Virus record (IMG/VR): IMGVR_UViG_3300026478_000297
Span: 1-55,368 of that record
DNA length: 55,368 nt
Source of the DNA: a virus
Reading direction: 5' to 3' (one strand)
Shown here: piece after piece, positions 28,788-34,941 of the stretch
Layout: each line of letters starts with the position of its first letter
Position numbering within the stretch: position 1 is the first letter of the stretch
Position numbers and translations under genes: made by a program
The notes under the pieces: model-generated
What the model was told of the DNA's origin: nothing
The model's database searches: none
What the model saw: the letters and a program-made list of their open reading frames with translations, nothing else

Positions 28788-29060
28788 ATGCGCACAGACA
28801 TCCGTGATTTCATCCTCAGGGACGCCACACTCGAGGATACCTCTGAAATGATCGATCTGATCAAACAGCGGCGCACCAAGCTGTCAAAGATGGCTACCAT
28901 CAACCTCATGGCCGGGGACAAGATCTCATTCACCAGCAGCCGCACCGGACGTTTGATGGTGGGCACCGTGGAAAAGGTCGCGATCAAGAACTGTATCGTT
29001 AACACAGCCTTTGGTCGCTACAGGGTTCCCGCAAACATGCTGTCTAGGGTCGAGGACTGA
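28788..29060 (+). CDS. KOW/SH3-like small phage protein
   Basis: 90 residues from ATG 28788 behind AAAGGAGC. First half helical (LEDTSEMIDLIKQRRTKLSK), second half a small barrel: MAGDKISFTSSRTGRLMVGT, VEKVAIKNCIVNT, YRVPANMLSRV. This resembles KOW/SH3-type folds that contact nucleic acid or RNA polymerase. Similar proteins occur in T4-like marine phages. Function unknown. Confidence 0.72.
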   Translation: MRTDIRDFILRDATLEDTSEMIDLIKQRRTKLSKMATINLMAGDKISFTSSRTGRLMVGTVEKVAIKNCIVNTAFGRYRVPANMLSRVED

Positions 29061-29317
29061 TGTCAGGTTGGATCGTCTACGAGGTCCGCTCGGGCCGTAT
29101 GGAAAAGTACTACAAGCGAGCCAGCACGGCCCGTAGGATAGTCACACAGCACAACACTCCACGTGAATACGATTGGGGTCAAGGCTACGGCACATACCGC
29201 TACGAACCTCGCGAGATTTGGGCCTGCTGCTCTTACAGGGACTACGAAGGAATCTTGATGGGGCTGCGCGGGGATCAGTTCAAGATGTGGCAATTCTGCA
29301 ACAGCCCGACTGGTTGA
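29060..29317 (+). CDS. Small basic aromatic protein
   Basis: 85 residues, coupled to the previous gene (TGATG). MSGWIVYEVRSGRMEKYYKR, a Tyr/Arg-rich middle (RYEPREIWACCSYRDYEG) and FKMWQFCNSPTG at the end. Function unknown. The next promoter overlaps its stop. Confidence 0.68.
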   Translation: MSGWIVYEVRSGRMEKYYKRASTARRIVTQHNTPREYDWGQGYGTYRYEPREIWACCSYRDYEGILMGLRGDQFKMWQFCNSPTG

Positions 29318-29342
29318 CAGTTTGGGCGAACGGTAGTATACT
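29314..29342 (+). promoter_or_regulatory. Sigma-70-type promoter before the 29370 gene
   Basis: TTGACA, 17 bases, TATACT. Confidence 0.88.
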
Positions 29343-29369
29343 ACACACATATTAACAAAGGAGCGAATG

Positions 29370-29543
29370 ATGATCAATCAAGATCTCAAAGTCATAGCAG
29401 GCATACAGGAACGCTTGGGTCAGCTGCCCGTGCTGGAAACCCTGATCTACATCGAGAACAACACTGAAGAGTTCACCATCTCAGAGCTGCGTAGTTTCCA
29501 CAACGTGATGAGCCAGTTCCGCGCTCTGTTCGCGGCAGCATAA
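29370..29543 (+). CDS. 57-residue helical protein
   Basis: From ATG 29370, six bases after AAGGAG (ATG 29367 is also possible): MINQDLKVIAGIQERLGQLP, then VLETLIYIENNTEEFTISEL and a helical end. Strong promoter, ribosome site and stop just before the next promoter. Function unknown. Confidence 0.68.
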   Translation: MINQDLKVIAGIQERLGQLPVLETLIYIENNTEEFTISELRSFHNVMSQFRALFAAA

Positions 29544-29548
29544 CGTGG

Positions 29549-29577
29549 TTGACAGTTTGGGTCTACGAGCATATAAT
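29549..29577 (+). promoter_or_regulatory. Sigma-70-type promoter before the 29603 gene
   Basis: TTGACA, 17 bases, TATAAT. Confidence 0.88.
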
Positions 29578-29602
29578 ATGGACATGACAACAAGGACTAC
29601 TC

Positions 29603-29674
29603 ATGCAGACACTCTTAGCCGTTGCGATGATCTTTGCGCCCCCCGTGGTATTCGCAGCCACACTCTTGCTATGA
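29603..29674 (+). CDS. 23-residue hydrophobic peptide
   Basis: MQTLLAVAMIFAPPVVFAATLLL behind AAGG, 26 bases after the -10 box. Its stop overlaps the next ATG (ATGA). Either a tiny membrane protein or a translational leader for the next gene; too short to be sure. Confidence 0.45.
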   Translation: MQTLLAVAMIFAPPVVFAATLLL

Positions 29675-29886
29675 TCGCTGCTGCGGCCAAACACTTGGCG
29701 CTCATATGTACCCTAGCGGGTGCTGCGGCAACTGCACTGGGACAGGATCCCTTGAACATCCTGCTGCTGAACCTAGGCAGCGTCCTGTACCTATACTGGA
29801 GTCTAACCGTACGCGATTGGAACTTGGTAGCTGTGAACGCGGGACTATTGACTATCTATGCTATTGGAGCTATACTAAGACTATGA
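29671..29886 (+). CDS. Small membrane protein
   Basis: 71 residues from ATG 29671. Hydrophobic helices at about 7-27 (HLALICTLAGAAATALG) and 32-66 (NILLLNLGSVLYLYWSL..., VNAGLLTIYAIGAIL). A longer in-frame start at 29578 abuts the -10 box and gives an unlikely N-terminus. Coupled to both neighbours. Confidence 0.65.
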   Translation: MIAAAAKHLALICTLAGAAATALGQDPLNILLLNLGSVLYLYWSLTVRDWNLVAVNAGLLTIYAIGAILRL

Positions 29887-30113
29887 TACAGATCACAGGA
29901 CTCACACATAGGCAGCGCGAGATCATAGACATACTATGGAACTGCCAAAGCCTAGGACAAGCTGAAGCTGTGCTGGCAGCACTGCCCTATAAGGACGGCT
30001 GCGATGGCCGTAGCCTGCTGCAGATCGCTGCGTGGGAATGCACAGAACAAGAACAGGGGCTAGACACATATGCAGATGCTGCTAAGACTGCTATCCGTAA
30101 CGCTAGCCGCTAG
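29883..30113 (+). CDS. Small helical phage protein
   Basis: 76 residues: MIQITGLTHRQREIIDILWN, then CQSLGQAEAVLAALPYKDGC and a helical C-terminus. I recall such MIQITGLTxRQRE proteins in T4-like marine phages; function unknown. The start looks like a short helix-turn-helix. ATGA overlap with the membrane protein. Confidence 0.75.
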   Translation: MIQITGLTHRQREIIDILWNCQSLGQAEAVLAALPYKDGCDGRSLLQIAAWECTEQEQGLDTYADAAKTAIRNASR

Positions 30114-30282
30114 CTGTGCTGCGGGCTGCGCTGTTAGGGATCGTAGAGATGCGCCCTGGGACCCGAGACCGCCTTATCAGTTGACGGATCAGATCCCTGC
30201 TTGGTCGGGCGCAGCAGAAAGGATCTGTTCAGGGCACCTCAGAGACGACCAGAAGAGACCCGGCATGACGGATCGGTGTTGA
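30070..30282 (+). CDS. Small lipoprotein (possible Rz1-like)
   Basis: 70 residues with a signal sequence and lipobox: MQMLLRLLSVTLAASCAAGC, where A-A-G-C fits a lipid-modified Cys20. The mature part (AVRDRRDAPWDPRPPYQLTD...) is proline-containing and ends in Cys. It overlaps the upstream gene by 44 bases. An outer-membrane lipoprotein; a spanin role is possible, but no Rz partner is recognised here. Confidence 0.65.
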   Translation: MQMLLRLLSVTLAASCAAGCAVRDRRDAPWDPRPPYQLTDQIPAWSGAAERICSGHLRDDQKRPGMTDRC

Positions 30283-30428
30283 GGTCTCGGTCGGTGAAGG
30301 TTCGGCCGATGGGGGTGGGGGGCTATAGTGCGTACAGTGTTGTATTTTTGCAACAGGGGTAGCAAATCACCACCCTGAAAAGAAAAGTACTCCACCCAAA
30401 TTTTTTGCGCGGCCAAAATTTTATCCCG
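30283..30428. other. Gene-free stretch between convergent genes
   Basis: Holds TGTTGTATTTTTGCAACAG (30338-30356), the exact reverse of the terminator core at 21042-21060, and AAATTTT...AAAATTT flanking a GC-rich loop near the right end. Either could end transcription of the rightward or leftward genes. Otherwise a G-rich run, nothing coding. Confidence 0.5.
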
Positions 30429-30815
30429 CTAGGACCCTTTTCTACTCTGTTCTATATACTTGATAGCTCGCTGTAACCGTTCTACATCGTCTGCTAGATT
30501 TCCCAAGCCCATGTTGCATTTATGGCATAGCCAACCTCTAAATAGGCCTGTTTCGTGATCATGATCGCAGACCCAGTTTTTTCTACGCAGACTGTGACCC
30601 TGCATTTCATCATAGTTTCTTAGACAGATAGCACAGCGATGATCTTTCTCGGGCGGCTTTGCTGACCTTTTAATAGCTCTTAGAGTTCGACTCTGCTGTC
30701 TAGCGCATTCTCTGCATTCATAGCGTAGATACCCATGTCGACCGCCGTCTCTGCCAAAAGCCGATTCTGGCTTTTCCACTAGACACATCGCACAAGTTTT
30801 AGTTTGTTGTCGCAT
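30429..30815 (-). CDS. Endonuclease VII-like nuclease
   Basis: 128 residues. The C-terminal half, C-A-I-C-L, NWVCDHDHETGLFRGWLC and HKCNMGLGNLADDVERLQRA (about 60-117), is the endonuclease VII/HNH core with two zinc Cys pairs and DHDH as active site. The N-terminal 45 residues form a further zinc finger (CAMC...CREC). T4 endonuclease VII resolves branched DNA before packaging; this could do the same. Own minus-strand promoter. Confidence 0.88.
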   Translation of the reverse strand: MRQQTKTCAMCLVEKPESAFGRDGGRHGYLRYECRECARQQSRTLRAIKRSAKPPEKDHRCAICLRNYDEMQGHSLRRKNWVCDHDHETGLFRGWLCHKCNMGLGNLADDVERLQRAIKYIEQSRKGS

Positions 30816-30821
30816 AGTTAT

Positions 30822-30851
30822 ATGATACTATCTTATGGTCTAGGTTGTCAA
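30822..30851 (-). promoter_or_regulatory. Sigma-70-type promoter for the endonuclease VII-like gene
   Basis: Minus strand TTGACA (30846-30851), 18 bases, TATCAT (30822-30827); only six bases separate the -10 box from the ATG, so the mRNA would be nearly leaderless. Confidence 0.55.
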
Positions 30852-30866
30852 CTCGATAAGTAACAG

Positions 30867-30953
30867 ATGCGCATAGACATCCATTTCCTAATATCTTATA
30901 CACTGTGGCTGCTAGTGTTCCTAGTCATCATCGCGGTCATGATCCTGCAGTGA
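30867..30953 (+). CDS. 28-residue membrane peptide (tentative)
   Basis: MRIDIHFLISYTLWLLVFLV then IIAVMILQ: one membrane helix. Reads away from the endonuclease VII-like gene with no clear ribosome site. Included because its composition is that of a real transmembrane peptide. Confidence 0.35.
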   Translation: MRIDIHFLISYTLWLLVFLVIIAVMILQ

Positions 30954-30956
30954 TCT

Positions 30957-31136
30957 CTAGATCTGCCTTCCCCAGCTGACTCTTAGCCATAGTCTTTCAT
31001 GCACATAATGTAACGCTGTCAGCACTATGTTGGCCCAGATCGCTCCTGACCATCCTGCCCATATGGCTGTTACACAGGTAGCTATCACTCTCCATATCAC
31101 AGCTCTAGCTATGGTTCTCTTGTGTGTTTCTGTCAT
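30957..31136 (-). CDS. DUF2061-like membrane protein (copy 1)
   Basis: 59 residues: MTETHKRTIARAVIWRVIAT, a membrane segment with WAGWSGAIWANIVLTALHY, and the end VHERLWLRVSWGRQ. The ETxxRT...RAxxWR...HERxW...WG pattern is that of DUF2061 (two-helix membrane proteins). GGAGG six bases before the ATG and a TAAATA box further up. A second copy is on the other strand at 33171-33389. Confidence 0.75.
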   Translation of the reverse strand: MTETHKRTIARAVIWRVIATCVTAIWAGWSGAIWANIVLTALHYVHERLWLRVSWGRQI

Positions 31137-31154
31137 TTTTTGCCTCCATTAGGT

Positions 31155-31160
31155 TATTTA
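31155..31160 (-). promoter_or_regulatory. Late box for the DUF2061-like gene
   Basis: CTTAAATA on the minus strand, 18 bases before the ATG, with GGAGG between: a late promoter with a normal leader. Confidence 0.5.
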
Positions 31161-31174
31161 AGCTATATACAATC

Positions 31175-31399
31175 ATGCCCTATAGAGAATATGCTGTCTA
31201 CACTTCGGATCCCAGTCTAGAGCGTGCTCTACGCTTCGCAGAGAGGTATGGTCTACACTACGAAGTGCATCTAAATAGGACACGCATACTAGTGCCGCGC
31301 AACACCTTAGAAACACAGTTTTTGCTAGAGTGCGAGGGAGCAGTAGCCGTCATTGAACGAGAAGAATATTATGGATATAGAGGAAATAAGAGGTCGTAA
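31175..31399 (+). CDS. Small unknown protein
   Basis: 74 residues from ATG 31175: MPYREYAVYTSDPSLERALR, then YGLHYEVHLNRTRILVPRNT and a basic end. A strand-helix-strand-strand-helix plan that looks like that of the small minus-strand genes at 14.7-15.5 kb. TATATA lies five bases before the ATG. It overlaps the next gene by 29 bases. Confidence 0.65.
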   Translation: MPYREYAVYTSDPSLERALRFAERYGLHYEVHLNRTRILVPRNTLETQFLLECEGAVAVIEREEYYGYRGNKRS

Positions 31400-31553
31400 G
31401 TACTACTACAGTAGGGAGGAAGATACTTGGTATCCCATGCCCGATAAGCTGGACAACGATCTAAATGCATTCGCCATGTTCATGGCCAAGATTGGGGCGG
31501 TCTGTGTTGTATGCTGGCTAGCTATGGAATACTTTGGTCTTACTAGAAGCTAA
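31371..31553 (+). CDS. Small protein with C-terminal membrane helix
   Basis: 60 residues from ATG 31371: MDIEEIRGRKYYYSREEDTW, then a helix FAMFMAKIGAVCVVCWLAME at about 36-55. The start lies inside the previous gene. Its layout (soluble head with Trp/Tyr, then membrane anchor) resembles the 31886-32191 protein. Confidence 0.62.
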   Translation: MDIEEIRGRKYYYSREEDTWYPMPDKLDNDLNAFAMFMAKIGAVCVVCWLAMEYFGLTRS

Positions 31554-31569
31554 AAAATCTTACCGCTGT

Positions 31570-31603
31570 GCGCTTCGCGCTAAATTTTTGCGCTGCTTCG
31601 CCG
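31570..31603 (+). terminator. Double GC hairpin element, possible terminator (copy 2)
   Basis: GCGC-TTC-GCGC, then TAAATTTTT, then GCGCTGCTTCGCCG and nine As. Same plan as the minus-strand element at 15007-15045. Lies in a gene-free gap (31554-31662) before a promoter, with GCGC-GGCT-GCGC touching the -35. Confidence 0.45.
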
Positions 31604-31627
31604 AAAAAAAAATCGCGCGGCTGCGCC

Positions 31628-31656
31628 TTGACAAACAAGTCAGCATCGTGTATACT
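31628..31656 (+). promoter_or_regulatory. Sigma-70-type promoter before the 31663 gene
   Basis: TTGACA, 17 bases, TATACT. The ATG lies six bases after the -10 box, where transcription should start, so the mRNA would be leaderless. Confidence 0.85.
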
Positions 31657-31662
31657 AAGACT

Positions 31663-31908
31663 ATGAAAATACGAGTAAAGGATCTGGGTGAGCATCGTTG
31701 GCTCTGCTACTGTTGGCCTGCTAACAGTCTAGAACGGCATGAGTTTATACAGTGGTGCCAATCGCATCCTGGAAACTTTTGGATCAGCCGTAACACACAT
31801 GTCTGGGGCACAGAACCCATAGAAGTGCGTGGCGGCTCTAGATCAGATCAGCTACTACTAGCTATGAGATGGGCAGGAGGACGACATGGACCCGAAAACA
31901 GCACTTGA
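31663..31908 (+). CDS. Small Trp/His-rich unknown protein
   Basis: 81 residues from ATG 31663: MKIRVKDLGEHRWLCYCWPA, then LERHEFIQWCQSHPGNFWIS and EVRGGSRSDQLLLAMRWAGG. It has no ribosome site. A longer frame upstream would start before the promoter and is rejected. Function unknown. Confidence 0.68.
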   Translation: MKIRVKDLGEHRWLCYCWPANSLERHEFIQWCQSHPGNFWISRNTHVWGTEPIEVRGGSRSDQLLLAMRWAGGRHGPENST

Positions 31909-32191
31909 TAAGTTAAACGCAGACCTCGCACAGGAACTGCTACCCCCTATGACCGCTGAAGAGCATCGTGAAGCCTATCGTCGGAGATACAGTGTCCAGC
32001 CCACGCCCGCTAGCCACCCACACTTATATGATCCCCTAGATCCGCCTGAAGGCTGGGTCTATGATGCGGCCTATGAGTTTTGGTACAAGCTGCCCGATGA
32101 ACAGGATGTGCGTTGGATCAGTGTGATCACTGCCTTGACTATTGGACTAATGTTTGCGGCCTTTTGGCTAGCGGACTATCTCAGACCTTGA
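31886..32191 (+). CDS. Protein with C-terminal membrane anchor
   Basis: 101 residues, GGAGGACG before ATG 31886, overlapping the previous gene by 23 bases. Helical polar head (MTAEEHREAYRRRYSVQPTP), EGWVYDAAYEFWYKLPDEQD, then a membrane helix (about 77-97, WISVITALTIGLMFAAFWLA). Its 3' end overlaps the convergent IscA-like gene by 11 bases. Confidence 0.7.
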   Translation: MDPKTALDKLNADLAQELLPPMTAEEHREAYRRRYSVQPTPASHPHLYDPLDPPEGWVYDAAYEFWYKLPDEQDVRWISVITALTIGLMFAAFWLADYLRP

Positions 32192-32507
32192 AGCTTTCAC
32201 CGCAGCCACAACGTGCGGTTTCGTTTGGGTTGGTAAATTCGAAGCCTTCGTTTAGACCCTTCTTGACCCAATCTACTTCTAGCCCTGAGAGATAAACCTG
32301 ATCTCGGAATGACACCAAGACCACGAACTCGGGCTGTGCGAAGTTGGTCACTCCCTCTTCTGCTGTGTAGGTGTCTACGTATTCTAACACATAGCTCAGT
32401 CCTGAGCAGCCACGTGTGTTGGTGCCTATGCGTATGCCCACACCACGGCCACGCTGTTTGAGTAGTTCTTGTATTTTAGTTCGGGCTCGTTCTGTGAACC
32501 TAATCAC
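32181..32507 (-). CDS. IscA/ErpA-type iron-sulphur carrier
   Basis: 108 residues, full family length. The three cluster cysteines are present: Cys in RGCSGLSY (about 33) and the pair in CGCGESF near the end. IscA-type proteins pass Fe-S clusters or iron to client enzymes. In this phage it could support Fe-S proteins or iron supply alongside haem synthesis. It follows the 32510 gene by two bases in one transcript. Confidence 0.92.
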   Translation of the reverse strand: MIRFTERARTKIQELLKQRGRGVGIRIGTNTRGCSGLSYVLEYVDTYTAEEGVTNFAQPEFVVLVSFRDQVYLSGLEVDWVKKGLNEGFEFTNPNETARCGCGESFKV

Positions 32508-32509
32508 GT

Positions 32510-32713
32510 TTATACCACGGGGTTGTTGATCAGCTCGATGCGTCCCACCCAGTCCTGTGTGTTTAGGAACTTGTTGAGATTTAGACGATATGCGAAAGCA
32601 TCAGCGATCTTTTGTGCATATGCAGGATCTGTGACTGGAGGATTTTTTTCCAGATTGAGTTCTCGCTGTAGTTGGTTTTCTTTGAGGCTGTAGGCCAAGA
32701 TCGCATATTCCAT
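32510..32713 (-). CDS. Small phage protein
   Basis: 67 residues: MEYAILAYSLKENQLQRELN, TDPAYAQKIADAFAYRLNLN (about 28-47), QDWVGRIELINNP at the end. I recall the AYAYRLN...DW pattern in T4-like cyanophage and marine phage proteins. Leader with GGAG behind a TAAATA box. Function unknown; cotranscribed with the IscA-type gene. Confidence 0.72.
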   Translation of the reverse strand: MEYAILAYSLKENQLQRELNLEKNPPVTDPAYAQKIADAFAYRLNLNKFLNTQDWVGRIELINNPVV

Positions 32714-32732
32714 GTTCTGCTCCGTTGTCTAG

Positions 32733-32738
32733 TATTTA
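32733..32738 (-). promoter_or_regulatory. Late box for the 32713 gene
   Basis: GCTAAATACTAG on the minus strand, 19 bases before the ATG with GGAG between; a canonical late promoter with leader. Confidence 0.6.
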
Positions 32739-32812
32739 GCTCAGCCAGCTCTGAGCCATTAACTGATCAGATTAAGCTAAGTATCTATATACAACTTTAA
32801 CAAGGGAATATT

Positions 32813-33169
32813 ATGACTCTAGAACAGATAGTTTGGGCCACGACCGTTTGGCTAGCATTAACTGTGATCACATATAGGCTCACTGGCTTCCGAGAAATCC
32901 GTGACTGCTTTAGCATGTTTTTAACTCGTGAATATTGGCAACCTCTCTACAACAAAGTAGAGTTTGCCAGTTGGTTCTGCAAGGCCATAATCATCATTCC
33001 AGGTTTGATTTTCGGCATACAGATTTGGTGGTTGTATTTCCTTACTCTGTTTACTAGCCTAACATTGATCTGGGCTTCAAACAAGAAACTGTTGCCCACG
33101 TTGGTTAGTTTTAACACCATGTGGGCCTGGCTCAGCTGCATGGTACTAGCACAACATTTGGTAAAATAA
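32813..33169 (+). CDS. Polytopic membrane protein
   Basis: 118 residues with about three hydrophobic helices: IVWATTVWLALTVITYRLTG (6-25), CKAIIIIPGLIFGIQIWWLY (about 56-75) and a third near 98-115, the second running on into a further hydrophobic stretch. AAGGG precedes the ATG. Followed one base later by the DUF2061-like gene. Function unknown. Confidence 0.75.
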   Translation: MTLEQIVWATTVWLALTVITYRLTGFREIRDCFSMFLTREYWQPLYNKVEFASWFCKAIIIIPGLIFGIQIWWLYFLTLFTSLTLIWASNKKLLPTLVSFNTMWAWLSCMVLAQHLVK

Positions 33170-33170
33170 C

Positions 33171-33389
33171 ATGATAGAAGAAACACGCCAACGTACCATC
33201 ACAAGGATGGTTACTTATAGGATAACCGCTTGGTTATTTACGATCTTTTGGACTTGGTTGTTTACTGGAGATATTGGCTCAGCCACAGGATTTGCCACAG
33301 CACTGCACATCCTGCTCAGCATAGACTACTACATACACGAGCGTATCTGGTTAAAGATACGCTGGGGTCTTACTCGTAGAGATAGTTGA
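33171..33389 (+). CDS. DUF2061-like membrane protein (copy 2)
   Basis: 72 residues: EETRQRTITRMVTYRITAWL, a hydrophobic stretch (LFTIFWTWLFTGDIGSATGF), a second helix, then YYIHERIWLKIRWG. Same pattern as the 30957-31136 protein, on the opposite strand. Its 3' end overlaps the GNAT-like gene by 20 bases. Confidence 0.78.
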   Translation: MIEETRQRTITRMVTYRITAWLFTIFWTWLFTGDIGSATGFATALHILLSIDYYIHERIWLKIRWGLTRRDS

Positions 33390-33804
33390 CCGTATCGGTG
33401 TTTTCGCGATAGGTCTTAGCGCCGTTCTTGTGATGAAACTTACGTGCCATTTCAGTCTTAGGACTTAGTGTCACGTAGGTTTTTACTTCGGGCTGTTCTT
33501 GCTTGATTTTAGCCTGCGCTTCTTCGATCAACTGGCGTCCAGCACCTGCAGCATATGACCAAATAGTATAGAACACTGCGGTATTGGTATTGACCACTTT
33601 GTCAGCTAGATCTTCTACAGTCGCAGGAATATCAGCTAAGAACTTGACACAGGTCACTGCTAGCGGGTGACCATCATCATCTTTTAATACAAAGATACGG
33701 CTGTTTTCGTTGACTCGCTGCTCAGCAGGAATCTCCGGTCTTACCGGATCGTCTTTGATTAAACTTAATAGATTGTCTTGTAGATCAGTGATGATGTGTA
33801 ACAT
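33370..33804 (-). CDS. GNAT-like acetyltransferase
   Basis: 144 residues. IFVLKDDDGHPLAVTCVKFL (37-56) forms the early strands, FYTIWSYAAGAGRQLIEEAQ (about 79-98) carries the acetyl-CoA-binding turn (A-G-A-G-R-Q) and helix, and the end has EMARKFHHKNGAKTYRENT. Substrate unknown. Own sigma-70 promoter on the minus strand. Confidence 0.75.
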   Translation of the reverse strand: MLHIITDLQDNLLSLIKDDPVRPEIPAEQRVNENSRIFVLKDDDGHPLAVTCVKFLADIPATVEDLADKVVNTNTAVFYTIWSYAAGAGRQLIEEAQAKIKQEQPEVKTYVTLSPKTEMARKFHHKNGAKTYRENTDTVNYLYE

Positions 33805-33825
33805 AGTCGTGCCCCATATATAATT

Positions 33826-33854
33826 ATTATATAGGTATTTATTGACTATGTCAA
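33826..33854 (-). promoter_or_regulatory. Sigma-70-type promoter for the GNAT-like gene, with embedded late box
   Basis: Minus strand TTGACA (33849-33854), 17 bases, TATAAT (33826-33831). A TAAATA box (33836-33841) sits within the spacer, so early and late polymerase may share this site. Confidence 0.82.
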
Positions 33855-34550
33855 ATTTTTGCTTTCTAGGCTCAGTTCTTGGTCTTCCAACTCACGTATC
33901 TTGTCTGTGAGCTTGTCGATGACTCCCAGATTGCGCAGTTTCTTGAACACTAGATTTTCTGTGCTCCATTCACCGGCACGTTCCAATCCTGCCTTGCGCA
34001 TATTGGTTATACGTTCTTTCATGGACTCGATCTTGTCCAAACTGCCAGAACTTATAGCAGCATCTACATCATGTACTATAGATTCTAGTTTACGCTCTAC
34101 AGCACTGTCATCAGTTGGTGGCTGTGTCTTGCTGGGTTCTTTGATCCACTGACCATGTGCTACGCTATAGACTCCGGTGCTGTGATGTGCTTCATTTTCG
34201 CCCTGCACATAACATTCTACGGGAATACCACGTATGCTGATATTGTGATGTTCTCCCCACAGTGCCTTCTTTGCAGAAAATAACTCACGCATAGCTTCAC
34301 TGACATCACCGCGGACGATCAAGTGTAGATCTAGATCGCTAAACTTGGTCCACGAATAGTTAGCGTTTGATCCAGTTACAGTATAGTCAACTACGGGTAG
34401 ATCTACACCGATAAACTCTTCGAACTTTTCTGCTATCTTGATCAACTTGTGTGATACTTCAGGAAGTAGATCACTGCCCGACCAAATCTTGGGATTTAGT
34501 TTAGAGTTGACAGTTACAAAATGTCCAGCCTTGAACTCAGAAAGCCTCAT
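33846..34550 (-). CDS. Nucleotidyltransferase-fold phage protein
   Basis: 234 residues. TVTGSNANYSWTKFSDLDLH (about 58-77) is the G-S...S-D-x-D signature of polymerase-beta-type nucleotidyltransferases, with two metal-binding Asp. The C-terminal half is helical and charged. The N-terminus MRLSEFKAGHF is leader-like. Could add nucleotides to a protein or RNA, or be a toxin-type enzyme; substrate unknown. GGAG precedes the ATG. Confidence 0.78.
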   Translation of the reverse strand: MRLSEFKAGHFVTVNSKLNPKIWSGSDLLPEVSHKLIKIAEKFEEFIGVDLPVVDYTVTGSNANYSWTKFSDLDLHLIVRGDVSEAMRELFSAKKALWGEHHNISIRGIPVECYVQGENEAHHSTGVYSVAHGQWIKEPSKTQPPTDDSAVERKLESIVHDVDAAISSGSLDKIESMKERITNMRKAGLERAGEWSTENLVFKKLRNLGVIDKLTDKIRELEDQELSLESKNLT

Positions 34551-34937
34551 TTAAACTCCGTATTTGTTACGTTTTGGCTTGGCCACAGGACTGGTCTTAT
34601 TAGTGCCTTTGTTCTCTTCGCTTTTGCCGCGAGCAATAAGACCTTTATGATCTGTTGGAATCGTAGCGATCGCTTGGTTAACCATCATCGCTTCTAAGTC
34701 GCTGTATGGGAATGCGATATTGTATTTTTCGTACCAGCTAGCTGCATCCATGTCAACAGGTTTTTTACTTTTACCGTCAGCCATAGCCATAGCCATCATC
34801 ATACGATTTAAGTGATAAACACGGTCATACCCACCCACGTCACGAGTTAGCTGAACGCCGCCGTGTCCTTTGTCAACGAGATCTTTGGGTACATCGCCCG
34901 TGACTTTTCCTTCGCTGATAACGTCTTTGATTCTCAT
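34551..34937 (-). CDS. Small virion-like protein with leader
   Basis: 128 residues from ATG 34937: MRIKDVISEGKVTGDVPKDL, again a leader-like start (V-I-S-E-G). The middle has YHLNRMMMAMAMADGKSKKP and AASWYEKYNIAFPYSDLEAM, the latter a conserved-looking block; the tail is basic. Behind a TAAATA box five bases from the ATG, so a late gene. The longer frame start at 34985 is rejected. Confidence 0.75.
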   Translation of the reverse strand: MRIKDVISEGKVTGDVPKDLVDKGHGGVQLTRDVGGYDRVYHLNRMMMAMAMADGKSKKPVDMDAASWYEKYNIAFPYSDLEAMMVNQAIATIPTDHKGLIARGKSEENKGTNKTSPVAKPKRNKYGV

Positions 34938-34941
34938 ATTA

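Noticed and set aside
29634-29882. Upstream extension of the 29883 gene
   Set aside because: Runs in another frame through two coupled membrane-protein genes; the ATGA junction at 29883 fits better.
31534-31662. Upstream extension of the 31663 gene
   Set aside because: Would include GC hairpins and the promoter itself in the coding region.
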